A DNA stretch of 64,000 bases from Frateuria_A yonginensis (GTDB taxonomy: Bacteria > Pseudomonadota > Gammaproteobacteria > Xanthomonadales > Rhodanobacteraceae), in the NCBI RefSeq assembly GCF_037137055.1, contig NZ_JBBBNY010000006.1, positions 1 to 64,000 on the forward strand, in the 5' to 3' direction. Under the pieces are notes generated by a model. That model saw nothing but the letters and a program-made list of their open reading frames with translations. It did not search any database and had not been told where the DNA came from. Each line of letters begins with the position of its first letter. Position 1 is the first letter of the stretch. The translations under genes were made by a program, and so were the position numbers. Shown here in pieces: positions 17,818 to 26,002 of this stretch.

Positions 17818-19827
17818 ATGCACAGCTTGCGTGGAATGCTCCGCCGTACCGTCATGGCCGCGGCGCCGTGGGGACTCGTCGTGTGGATGGCGTGCGCGGC
17901 GCCCGTGCGCGCCGCGACGCTCGACCCGGCCATGCTGCCGAAGATCCAGGCGGCCACCTTCGAGGTGGTCCAGGCCAAGCCCACCGCCGATCCGCTCAGC
18001 TACGAGAAACCGTTGCCGCTGGACCTGCTGCCGTACCAGGAGCGCACCGACAAGTACTACTCCATCGGCACCGCGTTCGCGATCGGCCCCAACCGCTACG
18101 TGACCGCCGGCCACGTGCTCATGGCGGGCCTCGGCAGCCTGTGGGGGCCGCCCGCGCTGCGCGATGCCGCGGGCCACGTGTACCCGATCGACAAGATCGA
18201 GAAGTTCTCGTTGCGCAAGGACTTCGTGGTGTTCTCGCTGGTCGGGCAGCCGGGCGAGGCGACCTTGCAGCCCAACACCAGGCCCGCGCTCAACCAGGTG
18301 GTGTACGCGGTCGGCAACGCGCTGGGTACCGGCGTGGTGATCCGCGACGGCCTGTACACCTCCGACACGCCGGAGGAGCAGGACGGCAGCTGGAAATGGA
18401 TGCGCTTTTCCGCCGCCGCCTCGCCGGGCAACAGCGGCGGCCCGCTGCTGGACCAGGACGGCAAGGTCATCGGCGTCGTACTGATGAAGTCGCCCAACGA
18501 GAACCTCAACTACGGCCTGCCGATCCGCGAGGTGCTCGACGCGCCCGAGGGCCAGGCGGTGATCGACGCCCGCGCGTTCTATCAGCTGGACATCTTCCAG
18601 CCGACGCAGAATGGCGTGTTCAAGACGCAGTTCGCGCTGCCGCTCGGCCTCGCGGACTTCTTCCGCACGTTCCAGAGCCACGCCGATGCATTCAGCCGGG
18701 AGCAGTTGCACGCCCTGCTCGCGAAAGAGGCACCCAACCTGTTCCCTGCGGGCAAGGGCTCGACCCGCCTGCTGGTGCAGCCGACCCCGATCTACGCCTT
18801 CCCGACCCTGATCGTGCGCGGCAGCGACGGCGAGTGGGACCGCAACGGCCGCGCGTCGCAGCGCTACACCCTGAGCGCCAACGGCTACCTGGACGTGGGC
18901 GCGGTGAGCCGCAACGTCCTGCTCCACCTGCGCCGGCCGGACGACATGGATCCGGCGCGGTTCTACGGCGATGCGACCGCGCGGATGGACCTGGTGACCA
19001 GCGCCGGGCTGTTCGAGCGGAAGGTGGCCAGCGAGGCGATCAAGATCACCTCGTTCGGCAAGCCGCTGCGCGAGACCGTGCACGTGGATCGCTGGCAGCG
19101 CCCGTGGCAGGTGGAAGTCTGGCCGTTGCCCCACCTCAATGCGCTGGTGCTGGTCTACTCGCTGCCTGTCCCGGACGGCAGCATCATGCTCTCGCGCATC
19201 GCCCCTGCCGCCCAGGAGCACGACAACCAGCTGGACCTGGACGAGCTGACCGACTTCGTCTACGTCACCTACGCCGGCACGCTCGCGCAGTGGAAGGAAT
19301 TTCTGAAGCAACCGGTGCCGCTCCCTGCAGTGTTCCGCGACATCCGCCTGGACATCGACTACGGGCACCGCTTCGCCTACCGCTCGCCGCGGCTGAGCTT
19401 CGCCTTCACGCCGCAGATCCAGGCAGTCGCACCGGACAACCTGCTGCAACTGGGCCTGCGCTTCTTCATGGACCAGGGCAAGCCGGTCTGGGACGTGGGC
19501 CTGGTGCAGATCTGGAAGGATTCCTCCGAAGACGACCAGAACCACATCGACGTGCAGCGCTTCGTGCCGCCACCGGACGGCCTGGACAGCGACCTGACCA
19601 GCCGCTGGCAGAAGGTGGCCGGCCGCCAGTATCCGTACAACGGCGTGGCGCGGCAGGAAAACGACCTGATGATGATCAACGCGGTGGTCGCGCCGCAGGG
19701 CGCGAGCGGCACCTCGCCGACCGCCTTGTACAGCGCCTTCTATGGTGTCCAGGGGGCGCAGCCGCAGGACACCATGAAGAGCCGGCTCGATCTGCTGCTG
19801 AAGGACCTGCGGGTCACCGAACACTGA
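17818..19827 (+). CDS. Secreted trypsin-like serine protease with long uncharacterised C-terminus
   Basis: This 669-residue protein carries an N-terminal signal peptide (about 1-37, ending APVRA) and a chymotrypsin-fold peptidase domain (about 45-245). The catalytic triad is readable: H99 in VTAGHVL, D135 in RKDFVVFSL and S206 in SPGNSGGPLL. The remaining ~420 residues match nothing I recognise; they look beta-rich and contain no PDZ signature, which sets it apart from DegP/HtrA. A good ribosome site (AGGGGGACAAGGG) precedes ATG 17818. It probably acts in the periplasm or outside the cell, and the substrate is unknown. Confidence 0.85.
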   Translation: MHSLRGMLRRTVMAAAPWGLVVWMACAAPVRAATLDPAMLPKIQAATFEVVQAKPTADPLSYEKPLPLDLLPYQERTDKYYSIGTAFAIGPNRYVTAGHVLMAGLGSLWGPPALRDAAGHVYPIDKIEKFSLRKDFVVFSLVGQPGEATLQPNTRPALNQVVYAVGNALGTGVVIRDGLYTSDTPEEQDGSWKWMRFSAAASPGNSGGPLLDQDGKVIGVVLMKSPNENLNYGLPIREVLDAPEGQAVIDARAFYQLDIFQPTQNGVFKTQFALPLGLADFFRTFQSHADAFSREQLHALLAKEAPNLFPAGKGSTRLLVQPTPIYAFPTLIVRGSDGEWDRNGRASQRYTLSANGYLDVGAVSRNVLLHLRRPDDMDPARFYGDATARMDLVTSAGLFERKVASEAIKITSFGKPLRETVHVDRWQRPWQVEVWPLPHLNALVLVYSLPVPDGSIMLSRIAPAAQEHDNQLDLDELTDFVYVTYAGTLAQWKEFLKQPVPLPAVFRDIRLDIDYGHRFAYRSPRLSFAFTPQIQAVAPDNLLQLGLRFFMDQGKPVWDVGLVQIWKDSSEDDQNHIDVQRFVPPPDGLDSDLTSRWQKVAGRQYPYNGVARQENDLMMINAVVAPQGASGTSPTALYSAFYGVQGAQPQDTMKSRLDLLLKDLRVTEH

Positions 19828-19841
19828 GTTCGGCGGCCCGC

Positions 19842-20276
19842 TCAGCCCGCGCTGGCCCCGTCGAGCGCCACCGCGCCGGCGGCGGCCACCTGCGCGTCCT
19901 GGGTGGACTGCATGCCGGAGACGCCGATGGCGCCGACCACCTGCCCGTTGACGACCAGCGGCAGGCCGCCGTCGAGCGGCAGCAGGTTGTCCATGCCGAG
20001 GATGCGCAGGCCCAGGCCGCCGGCGGCCACCGCATCCTCGAACAGCTTGCTGGGACGGCGGAAGTTCACCGCCGTCTCGGCCTTGGCCTGCGCCACGGCG
20101 ACGCTGCCGTGCTGCACCTGGTCCAGCGCGTGCAGCATCACCAGGTGGCCGCCGCTGCCGACGATGGCGATCGCCATCGGCCAGCCCTGCGCGAGCGCTT
20201 CGGCCTCGGCGGCGGCCATCACGCGCCGCGCGTGCTCCAGCGTGATCGGCGCGCCGTAGGGCAGCGGCGCGCTCAT
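19842..20276 (-). CDS. GlcG/HbpS-family protein
   Basis: This 144-residue protein belongs to the GlcG/HbpS (DUF336) family, small proteins that bind haem or cobalamin-like ligands or assist oxidoreductases. Typical features are the opening helix LEHARRVMAAAEAEA, then MAIAIVGSGGHLVMLHALD, FRRPSKLFED, LPLDGGLPLVVNGQVVGAIGVSG and the terminal helix. Its ATG overlaps the stop of the aldo/keto reductase by four bases (ATGA), so the two are translationally coupled and probably work on the same substrate. No signal peptide is present. Confidence 0.9.
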   Translation of the reverse strand: MSAPLPYGAPITLEHARRVMAAAEAEALAQGWPMAIAIVGSGGHLVMLHALDQVQHGSVAVAQAKAETAVNFRRPSKLFEDAVAAGGLGLRILGMDNLLPLDGGLPLVVNGQVVGAIGVSGMQSTQDAQVAAAGAVALDGASAG

Positions 20277-21421
20277 CGGGCCGCCTCCGCGGTGTCGCCG
20301 GCATACGCGGGGGTCGGCGCCGGGTCGATCCACACCGGCGGCGCGTAGCCGGCCGGCTTGTCGCCCACGCCGACGCCGCCGTGGATGCCGACCTGCTGCG
20401 TCGGCTCGAAGAAGCTGTAGGGGAACTGCGAGGGCAAGGCCGACACCCCGTCGAGGCGGCGCAGCGCGGCCTCGTCCAGCGGACGGTCCAGCGCGGCGAG
20501 GTTGTCCTCGAACTGCGCCAGGTTGCGGGCGCCCAGGATGACCGAGCCCAGGCCCGGGCGGCGCGTCGCCCACTGCACGGCCACCTGCGCCATGCTCAGG
20601 CCGCTCTCGCGGGCCACCTGCTCCACTTCGGCGACGATCGCCCAGTTGCGCGGCGTGAACTTGTCCATCAGCGAAGGCAGGCCCATCGACTTGATCGCCT
20701 GCAGGCGGCCCTCGCCTTCGCCGTCGCGGCCGGCCTCGCTGGGCTTGTACTTGCCCGACAGCAGGCCCATCGCCAACGGGCTCCACGCGGTGATGCCCAG
20801 GCCCAGCTCCTGCGCCAGCGGCACGTATTCGCGCTCGATGTTGCGTTCGACCAGCGAGTACTGCAGCTGCAGGTTGACCAGCGCGTGCATGCCGTGGGCG
20901 CGGGCCAGCGTCTGCAGGTGCGCGGCGTACCAGGCCGGCACGTCGGAGAGGCCGGCGTAGCGGATCTTGCCGGCGCGCACCAGGTCGTCCAGCGTCTGCA
21001 GCACTTCCTCGGCCGGGGTGATGCGATCCCAGGTGTGCAGCAGGTAGAGGTCGACGTAGTCGGTGCGCAGGCGGCGCAACGAACCTTCCAGCGCGCGCAG
21101 GATGTTCTTGCGGCCGTTGCCGCCGGCATTGGGATTGCCCGGCTGCGCGTTGTAGCTGAACTTGGTGGCGAGCACGACGCGGTCGCGGCTGCCGCTGTCG
21201 GCGATGAACCGGCCGAGCAGCTCCTCGCTGCGGCCCTCGGTGTACAGGTCGGCGGTGTCGACGAAGTTGCCGCCGGCGGCCAGGTAGCGGTCGAACATGC
21301 CGCGGGCGACCTCCTCCGAGGCACCCCAGCCCCAGTTCTCGCCGAAGGTCATGGTGCCGAGCGCGAGCGGGCTGACGCGCAGGCCCGAGCGGCCCAGGGT
21401 GTAGTAGCGATCGAGTGCCAT
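20273..21421 (-). CDS. Aldo/keto reductase
   Basis: This 382-residue NADPH-dependent oxidoreductase has the AKR barrel and the family motifs FVDTADLYTEGRSEELLG (catalytic D and Y), VLATKFSY (catalytic K), LYLLHTWD (catalytic H), GLSDVPAW and the C-terminal cofactor site around SVILGARNLAQFEDN. It resembles the YajO/Tas-type reductases. The tail (about 340-382, rich in Pro, Gly and Ala) is longer than usual. A ribosome site AAAGGAG precedes ATG 21421. It heads an operon with the GlcG-family gene and is divergent from a LysR regulator that probably controls it. Confidence 0.93.
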   Translation of the reverse strand: MALDRYYTLGRSGLRVSPLALGTMTFGENWGWGASEEVARGMFDRYLAAGGNFVDTADLYTEGRSEELLGRFIADSGSRDRVVLATKFSYNAQPGNPNAGGNGRKNILRALEGSLRRLRTDYVDLYLLHTWDRITPAEEVLQTLDDLVRAGKIRYAGLSDVPAWYAAHLQTLARAHGMHALVNLQLQYSLVERNIEREYVPLAQELGLGITAWSPLAMGLLSGKYKPSEAGRDGEGEGRLQAIKSMGLPSLMDKFTPRNWAIVAEVEQVARESGLSMAQVAVQWATRRPGLGSVILGARNLAQFEDNLAALDRPLDEAALRRLDGVSALPSQFPYSFFEPTQQVGIHGGVGVGDKPAGYAPPVWIDPAPTPAYAGDTAEAAR

Positions 21422-21480
21422 GACAGGACTCCTTTGCAGGGGGAACGGCGCGCAGTGTGAGCCTTGCCATTGCGAAGAAA

Positions 21481-21499
21481 CATCCGGAAACTGCGGATG
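21481..21499. promoter_or_regulatory. Candidate LysR-type operator
   Basis: A perfect dyad CATCCG-n7-CGGATG lies in the 100-bp gap between the divergent aldo/keto reductase and LysR genes, 23 bp before the regulator's ATG. Position and symmetry suit a LysR-family binding site controlling both directions. This is inferred from position and symmetry only. Confidence 0.5.
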
Positions 21500-21521
21500 C
21501 TTTATTAAGCAGAGCTCAACA

Positions 21522-22433
21522 ATGCGCGACGACCCGACCTCCGCCCTGCGCGCCTTCCACGCGATCGCCCGGCACGGCAGCTTCACCCGCGCGGCGGCCA
21601 CGCTGGAGGTGTCGCCCTCGGCGCTCAGCCAGACCGTGAGCGCGCTGGAACGCCAGCTCGGCGTGCGCCTGCTGCAGCGGACCACGCGCAAGGTGGGCCT
21701 GACCGAAGCCGGTGCGCAGTTCCTCGAGCGCATCGGCCCGGCGCTGGCGGAGATCGACGGCGCCATCGAGGCGCTGCGCCAGCACGGCGAGCGGCCGGCC
21801 GGCACGCTGCGCATCACCGCCTCCTACAGCCTGTTCGACCAGTTGCTCGGGCCGCTGCTGGGCGAGTTCCTGCGCCGCTATCCGGACATCACGCTGGAGC
21901 TGGTGGTGGACAACGCACTCAGCGACCTGATCGGCGAAGGCATCGACGCGGGCATCCGCCTGGGCGAGCGGCTGGCGCGCGACATGGTGGCGGTGCCGCT
22001 GGGCGGGCCGCTGCGCGCGGTGGTGGCCGGTTCGCCGAGCTACTTCGCACGGCACGGGCGGCCGCAGCACCCGCGCGAACTGGCGCAGCACCGCTGCGCG
22101 CGCTTCCGCTTCACCGGCAGCGGTGGCATCTACCGCTGGGAGTTCGCGCACCCGTCCGGCCGACAGCGCGGGCGCTGGTTCGAGACCGAGGTGGACGGCC
22201 CGCTGATCGCCAACGACCCGGCCGTGCCCATCCATGCGGCCCTCGACGGCACCCTGCTGGTGCACGTGCTCGAACCGATGGTGCGCGAACACCTCGCTGC
22301 CGGACGGTTGCAGACCGTGCTGGACGACTGGCTGCCGCCGTTCGACGGCTTCCACCTGTACTACCCCAGCCGCCGCCAGGTCCCGCCCAAGCTGCGCGCG
22401 TTCATCGAGTTCCTGCGCGAGCGGCTTGCCTGA
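21522..22433 (+). CDS. LysR-family transcriptional regulator
   Basis: This 303-residue DNA-binding regulator has an N-terminal winged HTH (about 6-64, SFTRAAATLEVSPSALSQTVSALERQLGVRLLQRTTRKV) and a LysR substrate-binding domain (about 90-300) of the CrgA/DmlR type. It is divergent from the aldo/keto reductase-GlcG operon across a 100-bp region containing a dyad, so it probably regulates that operon and itself. The effector is unknown. ATG 21522 is the only start matching the conserved N-terminus. Confidence 0.92.
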   Translation: MRDDPTSALRAFHAIARHGSFTRAAATLEVSPSALSQTVSALERQLGVRLLQRTTRKVGLTEAGAQFLERIGPALAEIDGAIEALRQHGERPAGTLRITASYSLFDQLLGPLLGEFLRRYPDITLELVVDNALSDLIGEGIDAGIRLGERLARDMVAVPLGGPLRAVVAGSPSYFARHGRPQHPRELAQHRCARFRFTGSGGIYRWEFAHPSGRQRGRWFETEVDGPLIANDPAVPIHAALDGTLLVHVLEPMVREHLAAGRLQTVLDDWLPPFDGFHLYYPSRRQVPPKLRAFIEFLRERLA

Positions 22434-22472
22434 AGCGCACCCTCCTGGACGCATCCTCTCCGTTGCAGGAGG

Positions 22473-22634
22473 TCAGCGGTAGCGCCAGTGGCCCTCGACC
22501 CACACATGGGGCGCGGCCCAGTGCCCCGGCACCCAGACGCGCACGGCGGGATGGGCCGGCACGACGACGCAGCCGGTCAGCGAGAGGGCAGCGGCCACCA
22601 GCAGCAGGGCGGTGAACAGGGTTCGGCGACGCAT
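22473..22634 (-). CDS. Small YXWGXW-type repeat lipoprotein
   Basis: This 53-residue protein has a lipoprotein signal (LSLTGC at 17-22) and a short mature part with the repeat VWVPGHW and VWVEGHW, typical of the small YXWGXW envelope proteins found in proteobacteria. It is likely anchored to a membrane and exposed to the periplasm. Function is unknown. It lies downstream of hutF on the same strand with a 112-bp gap. Confidence 0.75.
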   Translation of the reverse strand: MRRRTLFTALLLVAAALSLTGCVVVPAHPAVRVWVPGHWAAPHVWVEGHWRYR

Positions 22635-22746
22635 GGGAATGTCCTCGGCGGGAAGGTGAGCGTGGGAACGCCCCGCCCTGCCCTCCGATGACGCAAGCCG
22701 GCTGCGCCCGTACCTGCCGTTCAGCGAAGCGAGGGCCTGGCCCCGC

Positions 22747-24117
22747 CTAGGCCGGCGCGAGGCGCTGCACCGCGTGGCGATAGCGCTGCGCGATGCGCTC
22801 CTCGTCGTGGTGGTGGAAGTCGCGCACGACCCAGCGGCCACCGCACATCACGTCGCGCACCAGCGGCGTATTGCCGGCGAAGATGAAACTGTCCAGCAGC
22901 GCCGGCTCCTCGCGCGCGGCGAACACGGGGGAGCCGTCATCGAGCACCAGCAGGTCGGCACGGCGGCCCGGCCGCAGTGCGCCGACCGGCAGGCCCGCGG
23001 CCTGCGCACCGCCGCGCAGCGCGGCGCGCCACAGGGTCTGCCCGACGCTCGCCCCTTCCCGGCGGGCGGCGATGTTGCGGTGGCGGGAGACGAGGCGCTG
23101 GCCGTACTCCAGCCAGCGCAGTTCTTCCACCGGCGACACGGAAATATGCGAATCCGAACCGATGCCGAGCGTGCCGTCCGCATCCAGGTAGTCGGCCAGG
23201 GGGAACAGGCCGTCGCCGAGGTTGGCCTCGGTGGTGGGGCACAGCCCGGCGACCGCGCCGCTGCGGGCCAGGCGCGCGGTCTCCGCCTCGCTGAGATGGG
23301 TGGCGTGGACCAGGCACCAGCGCGCGTCGACCGGCGCGTGGTCGAGCAGCCACTCCACCGGGCGTGCACCGCGCAGGGCCAGGCAGTCCTGCACTTCGCC
23401 CAGCTGTTCGGCGATGTGGATGTGGACCGGCCCCTGCCGCGCGGCCGCGCCGTCCAGCACGGCGCGCAGGGCGTCCTCGGGCACCGCGCGCAGCGAATGC
23501 AGCGCGATGCCGACGCGCAGGTCGGCCGCCTCGCGCGTGCGCAGCGACTCGACCAGCCGCAGGTAGCTCTCGACCTCGTGGCCGAAGCGCCGCTGGCGCG
23601 CGCCCAGCGGGCGCCCGTCGAAACCGCCGCTCATGTACAGCACGGGAAGCAGGGTCAGCGCGATGCCGGCCTCGCGCGCAGCCTCGACCAGCGCCAGCGA
23701 CATCGCCTCCGGCGGCGCATACGGGCGGCCGTCGGGCTGGTGGTGCAGGTAGTGGAATTCGCAGACCTGGGTATAGCCGGCCTTGAGCATCTCCACGTAC
23801 AGCTGCGCGGCGATCGCCCTGAGTTCGTCCGGACCGACCGCGGCGGCGAACGCGTACATGGTCTCGCGCCAGGTCCAGAAGCTGTCGTCCGCCCGGCCGC
23901 GACGCTCGGCCAGGCCGGCCATCGCGCGCTGGAAGGCGTGCGAGTGCAGGTTGGGCATGCCCGGCAGCACCCAGGTGCCGAGCGTCTCGGCCGGGCCGTC
24001 GTCGACCGCCTGCAGCAGCCCCTCGCCGTCGATCCCGAAGATGCCCTCGCGCGACCAGCCGTCGTCCTGCCACAGGTGGGCGGCATGGCAGCGACGGATG
24101 CGGGCAGCTTGGGTCAT
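22747..24117 (-). CDS. hutF: Formimidoylglutamate deiminase
   Basis: HutF deiminates N-formimino-L-glutamate to N-formyl-L-glutamate and ammonia, the fourth step of the five-step histidine degradation route. The 456-residue amidohydrolase has the metal site NLHSHAFQRAMAG, the distal HIHIAEQ and LVHATHL motifs, and the catalytic aspartate in GIGSDSHISVSP. The start at 24117 follows GAGGAGCC, and a TACACT hexamer (minus strand, 24143-24148) is a likely -10. It is divergent from the GNAT-nitrilase gene. Its presence implies the pathway ends through HutG, which is not in this window. Confidence 0.95.
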   Translation of the reverse strand: MTQAARIRRCHAAHLWQDDGWSREGIFGIDGEGLLQAVDDGPAETLGTWVLPGMPNLHSHAFQRAMAGLAERRGRADDSFWTWRETMYAFAAAVGPDELRAIAAQLYVEMLKAGYTQVCEFHYLHHQPDGRPYAPPEAMSLALVEAAREAGIALTLLPVLYMSGGFDGRPLGARQRRFGHEVESYLRLVESLRTREAADLRVGIALHSLRAVPEDALRAVLDGAAARQGPVHIHIAEQLGEVQDCLALRGARPVEWLLDHAPVDARWCLVHATHLSEAETARLARSGAVAGLCPTTEANLGDGLFPLADYLDADGTLGIGSDSHISVSPVEELRWLEYGQRLVSRHRNIAARREGASVGQTLWRAALRGGAQAAGLPVGALRPGRRADLLVLDDGSPVFAAREEPALLDSFIFAGNTPLVRDVMCGGRWVVRDFHHHDEERIAQRYRHAVQRLAPA

Positions 24118-24283
24118 GGGCGGCTCCTCGGGCAGCCGTACCAGTGTAACTGCCGCTGCAGGGCGGCCAGCCAGGCAGCGTTGCGGCGGCCGTGCCGCCC
24201 GGCGCAGGCGGGTGCAGACACGGCCTTCACGGCCGTCGCCATGGCGTCCAGCCCGCCCGACGGTTCCACCACATCCCGCTCCG

Positions 24284-24289
24284 GATACT
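24284..24289 (+). promoter_or_regulatory. Probable leaderless promoter (-10) of the GNAT-nitrilase gene
   Basis: GATACT ends exactly six bases before the ATG at 24296, so transcription would begin at or near the start codon. No Shine-Dalgarno is present in between. The same geometry is seen before the ClC gene and psd. Confidence 0.45.
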
Positions 24290-24295
24290 GGGTGC

Positions 24296-25870
24296 ATGGC
24301 CAGGAAAACCCCCGAACAGACCGCCAAGCTGCTGTTGCGCCAGGCCCGGCCCGAGGACGTGCCGGCGCTGGTCGACCTCACCGCCCGCGTCTACACCCCC
24401 GAGTGGGGCCATTCGGCCGAGATGCTGCGCTCGCAGCAGACGCACTTCCCGGAAGGCCAGTTCGTGGTCGAGTACGCCGGCACCGTGGTCGGCTACTGCG
24501 CGACCTTCCGCATCGACGAGGCCACCGCGCTGGCGCCGCACACCTGGATGCAGATCACCGGCGGCGGCATGGCCTCGCGCCACAAGCCGGACGGCGAGTG
24601 GCTGTACGGCATGGAGGTGGTGGTGCATCCGGACTACCGCGGCATGCGCATCGGCCAGCGGCTGTACCAGGCGCGCAAGCGGCTGTGCACGGACCTGAAG
24701 CTGCGCGGCATCGTGTTCGGCGGACGCATCCCCGGCCTGGCCCGCAACATCGCCCGCTACGGCAGCGCGGAGGCGTACGTGCAGGCGGTCGTGTCGGGCC
24801 AGCGCCGCGACGCGACGCTGAGCTTCCAGCTGGCCAACGGTTTCGAGGTGGTCGGCCTGCTGCGCGCCTACGTGCCCTCCGACCACGAGTCGCTGGGCTG
24901 GGCGGTGCATCTGGTGTGGCGCAACCCGGCCCTGCTCGACCACCCGGACATCCCCGCCATCCCCACGCCCAGGCACCTGCCCGACTCGGTACGGGTGGCC
25001 TCGGTGCAGTACCTGCAGCGGCGCATCCGCTCGTTCGAGGAATTCGCCACCCAGGTGGAGTACTTCACCGACATCGCAGCCGACTACAACGCCGACTTCG
25101 TGGCCTTTCCCGAGCTGATCACGCTGCAGCTGCTCTCGATCGAGAACGAGGAGCTCTCGCCCGTCGCCACCATTCGCAAGCTCAGCCAGTACACGCCGCA
25201 GGTGAAGGAGCTCTTCGGCCGCCTGGCGGTGCGCTACAACATCAACATCGTGGCCGGCTCGCATCCGACCGAGCAGCCCAACGGCGACATCCACAATGTC
25301 TGCTACGTGTGCCTGCGCGACGGCTCCATCCACGAGCGCGAGAAGCTCCATCCCACGCCCAGCGAGCGCAACGTGTGGAACATCGCCGGCGGCGAGAGCG
25401 CGGCCACGGTGCAGACCGACTGCGGCCCGATCGGCGTGATGATCTGCTACGACACCGAGTTCCCCGAAGTGGCGCGGCATCTGGTCGACCAGGGCGCGCT
25501 GATCCTGTTCGTGCCTTTCTGCACCGACGTGCGCGAAGGCTACCTGCGCGTGCGCTACTGCGCGCAGGCACGGGCGATCGAGAACCAATGCTACGTGGTG
25601 CTCTCGGGCAACGTGGGCAACCTGCCTGGGGTGAACAACTTCGACATCCAGTACGGGCAGAGCTGCATCCTCACCCCAAGCGACTTCCTGTTCGCGCGCG
25701 ACGCCGTGGCGGCCGATTCCACGCCCAACATCGAGACCGTGCTGTTTGCCGACCTGCGCCTGGAAAGCCTGGCCCGCGCCCGCAACGCCGGCGCGGTGAC
25801 CAACCTCAAGGACCGGCGCTTCGACCTCTACGAGACGCGCTGGACGGCACGCGCCGGCACGCTTCGGTAG
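24296..25870 (+). CDS. GNAT acetyltransferase-carbon-nitrogen hydrolase fusion
   Basis: This 524-residue protein joins an N-terminal GNAT domain (about 10-210; VVVHPDYRGMRIGQRLYQAR is the acetyl-CoA loop) to a nitrilase-superfamily hydrolase (about 225-510). The nitrilase triad is visible as E273 (FPELITL), K350 (REKLHPT) and C384 (MICYDTEFPE). It should cleave a C-N bond such as an amide; the acyl-transfer half suggests coupled acylation and hydrolysis, but the substrate is unknown. The stop codon TAG lies inside a REP-like repeat. Divergent from hutF, with only a weak hint of a role in nitrogen metabolism. Confidence 0.9.
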   Translation: MARKTPEQTAKLLLRQARPEDVPALVDLTARVYTPEWGHSAEMLRSQQTHFPEGQFVVEYAGTVVGYCATFRIDEATALAPHTWMQITGGGMASRHKPDGEWLYGMEVVVHPDYRGMRIGQRLYQARKRLCTDLKLRGIVFGGRIPGLARNIARYGSAEAYVQAVVSGQRRDATLSFQLANGFEVVGLLRAYVPSDHESLGWAVHLVWRNPALLDHPDIPAIPTPRHLPDSVRVASVQYLQRRIRSFEEFATQVEYFTDIAADYNADFVAFPELITLQLLSIENEELSPVATIRKLSQYTPQVKELFGRLAVRYNINIVAGSHPTEQPNGDIHNVCYVCLRDGSIHEREKLHPTPSERNVWNIAGGESAATVQTDCGPIGVMICYDTEFPEVARHLVDQGALILFVPFCTDVREGYLRVRYCAQARAIENQCYVVLSGNVGNLPGVNNFDIQYGQSCILTPSDFLFARDAVAADSTPNIETVLFADLRLESLARARNAGAVTNLKDRRFDLYETRWTARAGTLR

Positions 25871-25948
25871 GAGCGGCTTGCTCGCGATCCCCTTTTTGCT
25901 GGTGCCGCGTCGTGCCCGAAAAGCATCCCAAGCAAGCTCGCTCCTGCC
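25867..25948. repeat. REP-like palindromic element, copy 2
   Basis: GTAGGAGCGGCTTGCTCGCG pairs with AGCAAGCTCGCTCCTGCC across a variable middle. The TAG in the left arm is the stop codon of the GNAT-nitrilase gene, so gene and repeat are fused at the boundary. Confidence 0.85.
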
Positions 25949-25990
25949 AGCGGGTGGGCGCGCCGATGCGGTTCCAACACGGCAGTCTGC

Positions 25991-25996
25991 GATAAT
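25991..25996 (+). promoter_or_regulatory. Probable leaderless promoter (-10) of the ClC gene
   Basis: GATAAT is separated by six bases from ATG 26003, with no ribosome site between them. This predicts a transcript starting at or next to the start codon. The -35 region is not recognisable. Confidence 0.5.
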
Positions 25997-26002
25997 GGCC
26001 GA

